Below, piece by piece: positions 5,134 to 11,968 of a stretch of 11,968 nt of DNA. Origin of the DNA: Lentisphaeria bacterium UBA1791 (lineage in GTDB: Bacteria > Verrucomicrobiota > Lentisphaeria > Victivallales > Victivallaceae); the NCBI GenBank assembly GCA_002314455.1, contig DCFZ01000003.1:1-11968 (forward strand), read 5' to 3'. The number at the start of each line of letters is the position of its first letter. Position 1 is the first letter of the stretch. Under the pieces are notes generated by a model that was given only the letters and a program-made list of their open reading frames with translations, did no database searches and was not told the origin of the DNA. Position numbers and translations under genes: made by a program.

Positions 5134-7953
5134 CTACCGCGCGGGCAGAGAGAATTTCTCCAACAAAATGAAATATTCTTTTTTGGCAATCTCGGCATTC
5201 TGACGCAACTGGTCGCGAATGTGCCGATTTTTACGATACGTTTTCAGGTCGAATGTTAAATGCCAACGTTGCGCAAAATCATCTAACACGGGATCAACCC
5301 TGGTAATATCGTCGGGATCCAATCCTTTTTTGTGCAGGATATCGTCATAAAAATCCAAATGTCTTAATAAACCGTCTGCGGCAAGCCATGCCGCCAATTT
5401 TTTTCGCAATTCCACCGTCTCTCCGTTAAGCGTGCCGTTGGCAATCAACGTGTCCATCGGCGAAAAATGATAGTTGCCCGGATATTTTCTTCCCTCGCCG
5501 ATTTTTGCAAAATCGACCATTTCCTGCGTCATCGGGAAAGGGATCGGCTCTTGTGCCGGAAGGTCGCGAAAAACCGTCTTGGCAATCTCGTTGGCGATCA
5601 CCCAGTGGCCGCGGCGGTCGGGGTGGACGCGGTCTTTCGCAACTTGCAGTTCGGGGAACCACGCGTAAAGCCGGCAGAGCATCGTGCGGCTCATCGGGAA
5701 AAGGTATTTCGGCGCGTAGGTGTTGTAAGAATGGGCGGCAAGTTTTTCCAAACCGATACAGTTGCAGTACTCATATTTTTGATCCGGCGCGGGACGCGTA
5801 CCGTATTCATCGTAGGGAAAAGGCGCCATCACAACGACTTCGATCCCATTGGCGGTGAGTGCGTCGACGATCTTTTTCATATTGACGCAGTAGCTTTGGA
5901 AGCCCCTTTCGCGCGCTTGCGCTTCCTTTTCATTGACGGGGTGTTGCGTCTTATAGAGATCGCGCCCGACGTCGTTCATCCCGAAACAGACGATCACCAT
6001 ATCGGGGTTGCGCGACAAAACGTCGCGTTCGAGCCGCCGGAAACCGCCCTCCGCCGAATCGCCGCCGATGCCGGAATTGAAAATTTCGATCTTTTCTTTG
6101 GGGTAGCGGCAGGAAAGGTAAAGCTGCAACTCCCCTGCAAAAGTTCCGTCGGCGGTGATGCTGTCGCCCAAACAGACAATGCGGTGCGGCAGTTTCCGCT
6201 CTTTCTTTTTCGTCGGAATTTGCATACAACGCAGCACATCGCACTCGTCCATCGCAAAACTGAAATCATGTTTTTTAACCTTTTCCACGACCTTGCCGCG
6301 GATGGCGCAATCGACGCACTTCAACCCATCAGCCGGAGCGCTGAAAAGAATTTCCGGTGCAGAAATTCTACATCTTTCAAGCGCTACATGATCAGCTTGC
6401 ACCAAATCAAATTTCATGGTATCGGTGAAATCAAATTGACAATTCTGAAAGGTGATCCCGGCGGACATGTGGACCATCACGGGGAAAAAACTTGAAATGC
6501 GGTTGCCGACGGCGACGCAATGGTGGGAGGTTTCATCAAAATAAATGCCGTGCCGCAATCCGGAAGTCGGAGTATCGCGAACCGTATTGTAATCAATCCG
6601 CCAATCGGTTGCGCCGCAGACATAGATTCCCGCGCCATCCTGAACTTCCGGTTTTTGCATAACATTGGAAATGTCGTTGTGCTCAATGGCTACATCAAAT
6701 GGCTTTTTGGAGCGATCCGGGACGGCATGAAGCGTCAGACCGCAATAACCGGTTCCGTGGATCTTGTTGTGAGAGATAAAAAAGTGCGACCCGCGAAATG
6801 CCCGACCGACGATTCCGCTGTTGCCGATGTCGCTGAGCTCGCAATCTTTGACGCCGGATTCTCCCGTTGCGATGATGGAAATGCCATTCATCCCGACGGA
6901 AAAAATGCGGGAGTTGAGCACGCGGATCGAATGATTCACGGGCGTTGCCGCGGCAAAAATGCCGTTGCCGTAGCAATGGGAAACCGTCACGTCAGAAAAC
7001 GTGACGTCCCGACAATTGGAAACTTCCAGAGCACGCGAAATGCGATCGACGGCATTGAGCGCACAATCCGGATCGTTCCCATTGGAAGCGTTGCAATGGG
7101 AAAAGGTCACGCTTTCCACCGAAACATTTTGGACATTGGAAATTTTCAATAATTGATCCGCGACCGACGCCGTCAATCTGACCGACGCAATGTTTTCGTT
7201 TTCTTTCGGATAATAAAAGACTTCGCGCGAAGCGCGGTGATACATCCATTTCCCCGGCTGAAGTCCGGCTTCGATGTTGCGGATCTGATAGGTGTTTTTG
7301 CCGAAACTTCCGGCGGGATTTTTCAATTTATTGGCAAAGCGCACCAAGCCGGTCGCACGATCGACCGATGCGACCCGCACCAGCGAAGCGTCCCACTCGT
7401 GCGGAACGTAGATCTCGGCATCGGCAGGATCAAAAGCGGGAAGCTCCGCAATGTTGACGGTGATTTGCCCCAGTTCAAAATCTTTTTCCGGGCGGTTCCA
7501 GCGACCATACTGCCATCCGAGGTAAATCATATCGGTCGTTTCCTGATAGGTAAGCATGCCGTCGTGCGGATAAACGGCGATCGGAATATTGGCGGATTCG
7601 CTGGAAACAAGTTGCGGTTCGGGAAGTCCGTCCGGAATTTTCGCCGCCCAATAAGGTTTTCCGGGAACAGCGGTAAAATGAAGCGGAATGCCGCCGGAAA
7701 TGGTCGTGTTTCCAGAGCCGCGCACGGTCAAACCGGTATCACGTTCATCAAGTATGATCGGCGTTTTCAACCGCAAAATTCCGTTCGCAATGACGATCTC
7801 TTTTTTGCCTTTCCTTTTTCGGGAACTTTCCAATGCCCGGAAAAAAGAAATTTCGTCGGCGTCAGCGTGAATTCTCTGTGGCACGCTACAACCTGAAACG
7901 ACCAGCAATATGAGTGTTGCCAGAAATGCGCTGAAATGACTTTTTTTCATCAT
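5134..7953 (-). CDS. Lipoprotein: parallel beta-helix fused to SGNH/GDSL hydrolase
   Basis: The product has 939 residues. Its N-terminus has KK, a hydrophobic core and the lipobox VSGC with lipidated Cys22; Ser at +2 favours the outer membrane. Residues about 60-550 form a right-handed parallel beta-helix with repeated short strands of the VSVESVTF, VTFSDVTVS and RIDYNTV type, and GAGIY and GIYFDE turns, as in polysaccharide lyases and beta-helix glycosidases. Residues about 590-795 are an SGNH hydrolase: GDSIT (Ser598), SGIGGDS (Gly of block II), GMND (Asn660) and DRVHPD (Asp774, His777), so the catalytic set is complete. The last 125 residues are mostly charged and helical. The start is set by GGGAGGAG just upstream; an open frame runs 55 codons further but lacks a ribosome site and would bury the signal peptide. 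The likely role is binding or cleaving a polysaccharide and removing its acyl groups. A 6-bp GC hairpin (5129-5144) spans the stop codon. Confidence 0.88.
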   Translation of the reverse strand: MMKKSHFSAFLATLILLVVSGCSVPQRIHADADEISFFRALESSRKRKGKKEIVIANGILRLKTPIILDERDTGLTVRGSGNTTISGGIPLHFTAVPGKPYWAAKIPDGLPEPQLVSSESANIPIAVYPHDGMLTYQETTDMIYLGWQYGRWNRPEKDFELGQITVNIAELPAFDPADAEIYVPHEWDASLVRVASVDRATGLVRFANKLKNPAGSFGKNTYQIRNIEAGLQPGKWMYHRASREVFYYPKENENIASVRLTASVADQLLKISNVQNVSVESVTFSHCNASNGNDPDCALNAVDRISRALEVSNCRDVTFSDVTVSHCYGNGIFAAATPVNHSIRVLNSRIFSVGMNGISIIATGESGVKDCELSDIGNSGIVGRAFRGSHFFISHNKIHGTGYCGLTLHAVPDRSKKPFDVAIEHNDISNVMQKPEVQDGAGIYVCGATDWRIDYNTVRDTPTSGLRHGIYFDETSHHCVAVGNRISSFFPVMVHMSAGITFQNCQFDFTDTMKFDLVQADHVALERCRISAPEILFSAPADGLKCVDCAIRGKVVEKVKKHDFSFAMDECDVLRCMQIPTKKKERKLPHRIVCLGDSITADGTFAGELQLYLSCRYPKEKIEIFNSGIGGDSAEGGFRRLERDVLSRNPDMVIVCFGMNDVGRDLYKTQHPVNEKEAQARERGFQSYCVNMKKIVDALTANGIEVVVMAPFPYDEYGTRPAPDQKYEYCNCIGLEKLAAHSYNTYAPKYLFPMSRTMLCRLYAWFPELQVAKDRVHPDRRGHWVIANEIAKTVFRDLPAQEPIPFPMTQEMVDFAKIGEGRKYPGNYHFSPMDTLIANGTLNGETVELRKKLAAWLAADGLLRHLDFYDDILHKKGLDPDDITRVDPVLDDFAQRWHLTFDLKTYRKNRHIRDQLRQNAEIAKKEYFILLEKFSLPAR

Positions 7954-7956
7954 CCG

Positions 7957-7964
7957 CTCCTCCC
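7957..7964 (-). promoter_or_regulatory. Ribosome-binding site of the beta-helix/SGNH gene
   Basis: GGGAGGAG on the minus strand lies just upstream of two adjacent ATG codons. GGAGG is 5 nt from the ATG at 7953 and 8 nt from the one at 7950. Either could start the protein, with a difference of one methionine. The site decides against the longer upstream frame. Confidence 0.75.
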
Positions 7965-7973
7965 GTTTTCCAT

Positions 7974-8001
7974 AATATAACCGCTGGGGAGAAAAATACA
8001 A
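7974..8001 (-). promoter_or_regulatory. Sigma70-like promoter of the beta-helix/SGNH gene
   Basis: On the minus strand, TTGTAT (8001-7996) and TATATT (7979-7974) are separated by 16 bp. The -10 box is only 20 nt from the start codon, so the leader would be very short, with the ribosome site almost at its 5' end. The -35 box lies within the first of two imperfect tandem repeats (7985-8022). Confidence 0.55.
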
Positions 8002-8022
8002 GCGTGGGGAATAAATACAGCG
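7985..8022. repeat. Imperfect tandem repeat over a -35 box
   Basis: Two adjacent units share the pattern TGGGGA, an A-rich stretch, ATACA and GCG. They are 7985-8004 (20 bp) and 8005-8022 (18 bp). The first carries the -35 box of the beta-helix/SGNH promoter. Such placement fits a tandem activator or repressor site, or a duplicated promoter element. The repeats are seen directly; the role is inferred. Confidence 0.45.
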
Positions 8023-8135
8023 CATCCCCTGAAAAAGATTAGGGCAAAGGCTTTGGCTATCAGGCTCACGATTCTCTAAATTTTCTACTTCTTTTTGCCA
8101 TAAAATATCAAAGGACACTTTTTGCAGGTTTCAAT

Positions 8136-8163
8136 TTGAAAAATTTGAAAATAATGATATATT
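8136..8163 (+). promoter_or_regulatory. Sigma70-like promoter of the double-lipase gene
   Basis: TTGAAA (8136-8141) and TATATT (8158-8163) are separated by 16 bp in a very AT-rich patch. The -10 box is 84 nt from the ATG at 8248. The same TATATT -10 hexamer is used by three of the other four predicted promoters in the window. Confidence 0.5.
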
Positions 8164-8234
8164 TTGTCATCAGTTGCAATAGGTATTTGTGTCTTTCAAA
8201 AATCAAAAAAAACAAACCTTTTGAATTTGCCCAG

Positions 8235-8240
8235 AAGGAG
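8235..8240 (+). promoter_or_regulatory. Ribosome-binding site of the double-lipase gene
   Basis: AAGGAG lies 7 nt before the ATG at 8248. It settles that start; the frame remains open upstream to a TTG at 8164, but that TTG overlaps the promoter and has no such site. Confidence 0.8.
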
Positions 8241-8247
8241 ATCAAAA

Positions 8248-9459
8248 ATGGCGAGTGAACGAATCGTGACCGATGAAGCGATGGAGTTCCTGCAATCCGA
8301 AGCTTTAAAAGCGCATGCAGTCGATGATACGCTTTCCTATACAGCCAAAGACGGAACAGTTTTTACGTTCCGTGTCAATGCCGTTTACGGATCGGATGAT
8401 CCGGAACTTAACGACGGCTTCCATGCGTTCGGGGGCGTTCTGCTGGATGAAAACGGAAACGATACGGATCAGGTCGTGTTTGCCACCCGATGCACCAGCG
8501 GTTATCCGGATGCATACGCCAATTTTGACAAAAACAGTCTTGGCTGGCCCATTTTCATCGAGCACAAAGATGATGTGCTGGCGTGGTACAACGAACAGAA
8601 AAATGCAGGCAAATCGGTCAGTTTTACCGGGCTCAGTCTGGGGGGTGCGCTTACCCAACTCTTTGCCGGATACGTTCATCAAAAAACCGGCGATACGCTG
8701 AACTCTGTTGTCACGTTTTCAGTCCCCGGTATCAGTGCACCTGTCATCACCTACGAGGGAGAAACCTACGATTTTACCGGAAAAATTGCAGAAACCGTGC
8801 ATCATTACATGGACTACGGAGATCTGCTTGGACAAGTCGGCAACTATTACCTCGAAGGAACCCTCTATATTTACGCCTGCAACTATTGGGTGGATCAGGC
8901 GGGCAGGTCCGGGAATGTGATTCGTCTGAAAGATTATTTGTTGCAGCCACATGGCAATGTCAGATATTTGCTTTCGGATGACTATTCTTCGAATCCCGCG
9001 ACCGTTTTCGTCACGGAAATGGATTCCTCTGATATGACCGGCTCCTGGAACCCGCTCTCCGCCGTAATCGAATCAATCCCGGAAGGCATTGAGAATACCA
9101 ACAACGCGGTCGTCACGGTCGGAAACAAAACTTATCTTTTCAACAAGGCGTATGCCGAGATCGTTCTCTCCATGACGGTTTCATTTGTAAATCCCAATTC
9201 TGTAGATATCGAAGCCGCCAGCAACTATATTCCCCGTTCAGCATGGGAAGCGATGCGCGGAACGGAAACCGGATGGCAGGATTTTTTTGCACGTACGATT
9301 CTGATGGATTGGACAAGCGACGTCAAAGTCGCCGTCAATGGCACGTTTTCGGAAGGCGGCAAAGATTATGCCGTCCTCACGCTCACCGGACAGACCCAGC
9401 AAGGAAGGGAATTTCTGTACAATTTCTCTGACGGCAAATTTGTGGAAACGGATACGGTA
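8248..9459 (+). repeat. Lipase-like unit, copy 1
   Basis: This encodes residues 1-404. Beyond the catalytic region, a C-terminal half with ENTN, VTVGNKTYLFN, a WEAMRG segment and GGKDY is shared with copy 2, so the duplicated unit is about 400 residues, not just the hydrolase core. The oxyanion-side motif is RCT (81-83) instead of the family RGT. Confidence 0.8.
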
Positions 9460-11850
9460 GTACCTGACGGCAACTGGCAGGCGATTGCCGGGGCAGAGGT
9501 ATATGAGGTCCAGTTCTTTGAACTGGCGGAAACTGCCGGGACGCAGCAGCCGGAAACAATCGCAAAAGAGCAGAATAAAACTTATTCGACCACCGTCACC
9601 AATGAATTGATTGAAGAATTACAATATTCTGCGATTGGGGATCACACCGTCGGCGACACCTTTGAATACACCACAAAAGAAGGGGCGACCTATCGCCTAA
9701 AATATACAGAATTCTACGGGTCGGATGATCCGGAACTCGACGATGGTTTCCATGCGGCAGGTGTCGTACTGCTGGATACCGACGGCACAACGGAAACCGA
9801 TGAACATTTTCTGATTTTCAGAGGAACATCCGGACATCCGGATGCGTTTGCTGATTTTTATGAGGGAGCGGCAGGTCTTCCAATATTTGCGGAACACACA
9901 GCAGATGTTCTTGAATGGTACGAAAAATACGAGGGGCAGAATATCACCTTTTCCGGACCGAGTCTGGGCTGCATGCTTTCCCAGTATTTCGCCGGCTGGT
10001 TAGTCAATGACAAGGGAAAGGCCCCGCTTACGAGGCTGGTCGGATTCCTGTCGCCTGCCATCGAAAAAGAGGCGGAGTATGATGACGTCACCTACCATTT
10101 CATTACCGACAAAGCTGTTGCCGAAACGGTTGATTACTATCGCCAGGAGGGGGACATTCTTGCCGCATTCGGCAAAGATTATCAGAAAGGGACGGTTCAT
10201 CTGTACGCCGGCAACGCCGAAATCAATCAGGCAGAAGGAGTTAGACTGCATGAATACATTATTTATGCACATATCGGAGAGTATCTGACAGCCAACAGTT
10301 CCCTGACTCATCTCGCTGATTTTGATACCGATTATTTTGCGGAAGATAAAAATTACAGCGAACTGGCGGTTGAGGTTGATGCCGTGCCGGATGGTTTGGA
10401 AAACACCAATATTGAAGCTGTGACGGTCGGCGACAGGATTTATCTCTTCAACGCGGAATATGCCGATGTGGCTTTGACCTTCACGAATTTCACGCTCCAG
10501 GGAGAAAGCACCGCCAGTGATTTTGCGTTGCGCAACACATGGGAAGCGTGCCGGGGCAGCGAGAAACAAGAGCTTATGACTTGGCTCATGATGTACAACA
10601 ACAAATCGGATATTCAGATCACCACCGGCCGGGCATTTGAACTCGGCGGCAAGGATTACGTGCAGCTTTCCGACGAGGGCGCCGCCGCCCATGAAGATTT
10701 CTTTTTCAACTTCACCGACAAGGAGTTTGAATCCGGCTATGCGCTCACCTCGGTTTCCAGCCTCGGCAATCCGGGCGGCGCAACCTTCACCATCGGCGGT
10801 TCGGAAACGACGGTCGCGCTCGCCGGAGAAACTGTCACGGTATCGGCGGTCAAGGTCGCCGGTTATTACTGCACCGGCTTCACCAGCGAGGAAGTCACCC
10901 TCGCCGGCAATACGTTTGCGATGCCGGAATCCGACGTCACCGTCACGGCGCATTACGCCAATGCGTCAAGCGAATACAACGCAAGCGGCAAGAGCGACAT
11001 CGTCCAGATCGCCGATCATCAGGTCTACGTGCTGCGCGACAGCGAAGCCGGTTACGCGCAAACGGAGTCGCTCTACAATATGAGTGGCTGGGAAGTCTTG
11101 GAAACCCGCCGTGATTTCAACGGCGACGGGTTGGCGGATCTTCAGATCGCCGGCGCCGGGGAAAAAGCGAACCACACCGTGGTCGCAACTTTGCGCAACG
11201 ACTTTGACGCAAGCGGCATCAAACTTGATTACCAGCTGCTCCGCGCCTACGACAACGAGCTTTGGGAATACGTCGGCGCGGCGGACGTCAACGGCGACGG
11301 CAAAGACGAAACGCTGTTGCTCCAGACTGCCGCAGGTTCCGTCAACGGCGATCATCACGTGCTGGCTTGGACCACGGATGACACGGGCGCCTATCAGACG
11401 GATCAGGACGTCTGGGTCGGCTGTTTCCATATCGGCTGGTCGATCGCGGGAACCGCCGACGTGGACGGCAACGGCACCGACAACGTCATTCTTCGCCGGG
11501 CAGACGGGCAGATTTGTTACTGGAGCGAAACTGGAAGCGATGAACTGGTTCGGGTCTGGTACGCCGACGGCAGTGATTTTCTCACCGCCGGAAATTTCGG
11601 CAACAGCGGCAAAGACGGCATTCTCTGGAACAACGCCGCCGGGGATTACTTTCTCTGGAACGACGTGAATGATAAACTTGTCGACATCAAGCTCGGCAAC
11701 GTCAGCGAACTTGGGGGAAGCTGGAGCTTTGCGGGCGCCGGCGACTACAACGCCGACGGCAAAGACGAGATCCTCTGGTGCGACGGAAAGTCGATCGCCT
11801 ACAGCGAAGCCAACAAGGAAAACTTCAAGAACTTGACGGTCATCGCATAA
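8248..11850 (+). CDS. Tandem class-3 lipase-like protein with FG-GAP repeats
   Basis: The protein has 1200 residues and four regions. Residues 1-404 and 446-830 are two related copies of a class-3-lipase-like alpha/beta-hydrolase unit. Residues about 831-905 are an InlB/Listeria-Bacteroides-like beta-repeat. Residues about 917-1180 carry FG-GAP/VCBS-like calcium loops. Copy 1 has the nucleophile elbow GLSLGG (Ser130), Asp192 in GDLLG and His235; copy 2 has GPSLGC (Ser572), Asp637 in GDILA and His675. Both triads therefore look complete. Class-3 lipases hydrolyse acylglycerols or related esters. There is no N-terminal signal peptide. With calcium loops and a hydrophobic C-terminus (NLTVIA), type I-like secretion is possible but unproven; no transporter genes are nearby. 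The start is set by AAGGAG 7 nt upstream. The gene diverges from the beta-helix/SGNH lipoprotein gene. It could instead be a surface adhesin with hydrolase-derived domains. Confidence 0.85.
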   Translation: MASERIVTDEAMEFLQSEALKAHAVDDTLSYTAKDGTVFTFRVNAVYGSDDPELNDGFHAFGGVLLDENGNDTDQVVFATRCTSGYPDAYANFDKNSLGWPIFIEHKDDVLAWYNEQKNAGKSVSFTGLSLGGALTQLFAGYVHQKTGDTLNSVVTFSVPGISAPVITYEGETYDFTGKIAETVHHYMDYGDLLGQVGNYYLEGTLYIYACNYWVDQAGRSGNVIRLKDYLLQPHGNVRYLLSDDYSSNPATVFVTEMDSSDMTGSWNPLSAVIESIPEGIENTNNAVVTVGNKTYLFNKAYAEIVLSMTVSFVNPNSVDIEAASNYIPRSAWEAMRGTETGWQDFFARTILMDWTSDVKVAVNGTFSEGGKDYAVLTLTGQTQQGREFLYNFSDGKFVETDTVVPDGNWQAIAGAEVYEVQFFELAETAGTQQPETIAKEQNKTYSTTVTNELIEELQYSAIGDHTVGDTFEYTTKEGATYRLKYTEFYGSDDPELDDGFHAAGVVLLDTDGTTETDEHFLIFRGTSGHPDAFADFYEGAAGLPIFAEHTADVLEWYEKYEGQNITFSGPSLGCMLSQYFAGWLVNDKGKAPLTRLVGFLSPAIEKEAEYDDVTYHFITDKAVAETVDYYRQEGDILAAFGKDYQKGTVHLYAGNAEINQAEGVRLHEYIIYAHIGEYLTANSSLTHLADFDTDYFAEDKNYSELAVEVDAVPDGLENTNIEAVTVGDRIYLFNAEYADVALTFTNFTLQGESTASDFALRNTWEACRGSEKQELMTWLMMYNNKSDIQITTGRAFELGGKDYVQLSDEGAAAHEDFFFNFTDKEFESGYALTSVSSLGNPGGATFTIGGSETTVALAGETVTVSAVKVAGYYCTGFTSEEVTLAGNTFAMPESDVTVTAHYANASSEYNASGKSDIVQIADHQVYVLRDSEAGYAQTESLYNMSGWEVLETRRDFNGDGLADLQIAGAGEKANHTVVATLRNDFDASGIKLDYQLLRAYDNELWEYVGAADVNGDGKDETLLLQTAAGSVNGDHHVLAWTTDDTGAYQTDQDVWVGCFHIGWSIAGTADVDGNGTDNVILRRADGQICYWSETGSDELVRVWYADGSDFLTAGNFGNSGKDGILWNNAAGDYFLWNDVNDKLVDIKLGNVSELGGSWSFAGAGDYNADGKDEILWCDGKSIAYSEANKENFKNLTVIA
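9583..10737 (+). repeat. Lipase-like unit, copy 2
   Basis: This encodes residues 446-830, aligned along its whole length with copy 1 (for example YGSDDPEL, TSGHPDAF, VTVGDRIYLFN, WEACRG, GGKDY). It keeps the usual RGT (525-527) but has GPSLGC at the nucleophile elbow. The longest exact DNA match I noted is 17 nt (8392-8408 with 9721-9737), so the duplication is old at the DNA level. Confidence 0.8.
11113..11787 (+). repeat. FG-GAP/VCBS-like calcium-loop repeats
   Basis: Five repeats spaced about 43-58 residues apart carry DxNxDG-type loops: DFNGDGLAD (956), DVNGDGKDE (1013), DVDGNGTDN (1071), NFGNSGKDG (1116, degenerate) and DYNADGKDE (1166). Several are followed by ILW or a similar strand. 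This pattern is known from beta-propeller surface proteins. Fewer than seven blades are visible, so a complete propeller may need the less obvious flanking strands. Confidence 0.75.
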
Positions 11851-11860
11851 ATAAAATAAC

Positions 11861-11874
11861 GGTGCGCAAGCACC
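11861..11874 (+). other. Hairpin with GCAA tetraloop after the lipase gene
   Basis: A perfect 5-bp stem GGTGC/GCACC is closed by a GCAA loop, 10 nt past the stop codon. No T-run follows, so it is not a standard intrinsic terminator, though it could protect the 3' end of the transcript. Confidence 0.55.
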
Positions 11875-11881
11875 TGTAAAT

Positions 11882-11947
11882 CCCGCGTAAGCGGGCGCCT
11901 GGAGTGAGCGCAAGAGGGGCGGCGTGAGCCCTCTCGCATCGCAGGCG
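11882..11947 (+). other. Hairpin cluster, possible structured RNA or palindromic repeat
   Basis: CCCGC/GCGGG closed by GTAA (11882-11895) is followed by a larger structure. CGCCTG (11896-11901) pairs with CAGGCG (11942-11947) around an inner AGAGGG/CCCTCT stem (11913-11934), which contains GGC-GTGA-GCC at its tip. All three tips (GCAA, GTAA, GTGA) fit the GNRA pattern. It may be an intergenic palindromic repeat, a 3' untranslated structure or the start of a non-coding RNA. The window ends 21 nt later, so the element may continue. Confidence 0.4.
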
Positions 11948-11968
11948 TTTGATCGCGGTCAGTACGTC

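Noticed and set aside
8030..8100. Possible third copy of the 55-bp dispersed repeat
   Set aside because: Only about 10 bases (GGGCAAAGGC) match copies A and B; the rest cannot be aligned convincingly.
7954..8118. 55-codon N-terminal extension of the beta-helix/SGNH protein from a GTG
   Set aside because: It would bury a textbook lipoprotein signal, and the GGAGG site and promoter lie downstream of that GTG.
8164..8247. 28-codon N-terminal extension of the lipase protein from a TTG
   Set aside because: The TTG is directly at the promoter -10 box, and a strong AAGGAG precedes the ATG at 8248.
11851..11968. Integron attC-like site or tRNA in the final hairpin region
   Set aside because: The GTTRRRY/RYYYAAC attC ends are absent, and no T-loop motif or acceptor stem of a tRNA is present.

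Overview
The window reads as a piece of a Gram-negative bacterial chromosome, most plausibly from the PVC group (Lentisphaerota/Victivallales-like). That placement is an inference from style. The genes are exported carbohydrate-active enzymes, a beta-helix plus SGNH-hydrolase lipoprotein, and a very long protein that ends in FG-GAP/VCBS-type calcium-loop repeats after an InlB-like beta-repeat. No rRNA, tRNA, CRISPR array, insertion sequence or phage gene was found. No marker gene fixes the taxonomy.

Layout. 1-327: non-coding, with one copy of a dispersed repeat. 328-1518 (-): secreted GH99/WbsX-like glycan-active protein. 1519-1753: its promoter region. 1754-2998 (-): divergent S-adenosylhomocysteine hydrolase (SAHH)-like NAD enzyme with a hairpin at its start codon. 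2999-3580: AT-rich divergent promoter region, with a possible 33-codon upstream frame. 3581-4705 (+): membrane acyltransferase of the OafA/acyltransferase-3 family. 4706-5133: non-coding, with the second copy of the dispersed repeat. 5134-7953 (-): lipoprotein fusing a parallel beta-helix to an SGNH esterase. 7954-8247: divergent promoter region. 8248-11850 (+): 1200-residue protein with two tandem class-3-lipase-like domains, a beta-repeat and FG-GAP repeats. 11851-11968: a cluster of GNRA-capped hairpins.

How the genes may work together. Each gene has its own recognisable sigma70-like promoter (TTGnnn, 16-17 bp spacer, TATATT or TATAGT), so this looks like five single-gene units rather than an operon. 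Three products are predicted to act outside the cytoplasm or at the surface on glycans, esters or lipids: GH99-like, beta-helix/SGNH and double lipase. The acyltransferase could add acyl groups to surface glycans, and the SGNH hydrolase could remove such groups from glycans. That pairing is inference only. The SAHH-like enzyme is the metabolic outlier.

The most distinctive items are the internally duplicated lipase with complementary motif changes in its two copies, the SAHH paralogue with an altered adenosine pocket, the 55-bp repeat found beyond two minus-strand genes, and the GNRA hairpin cluster after the lipase gene.
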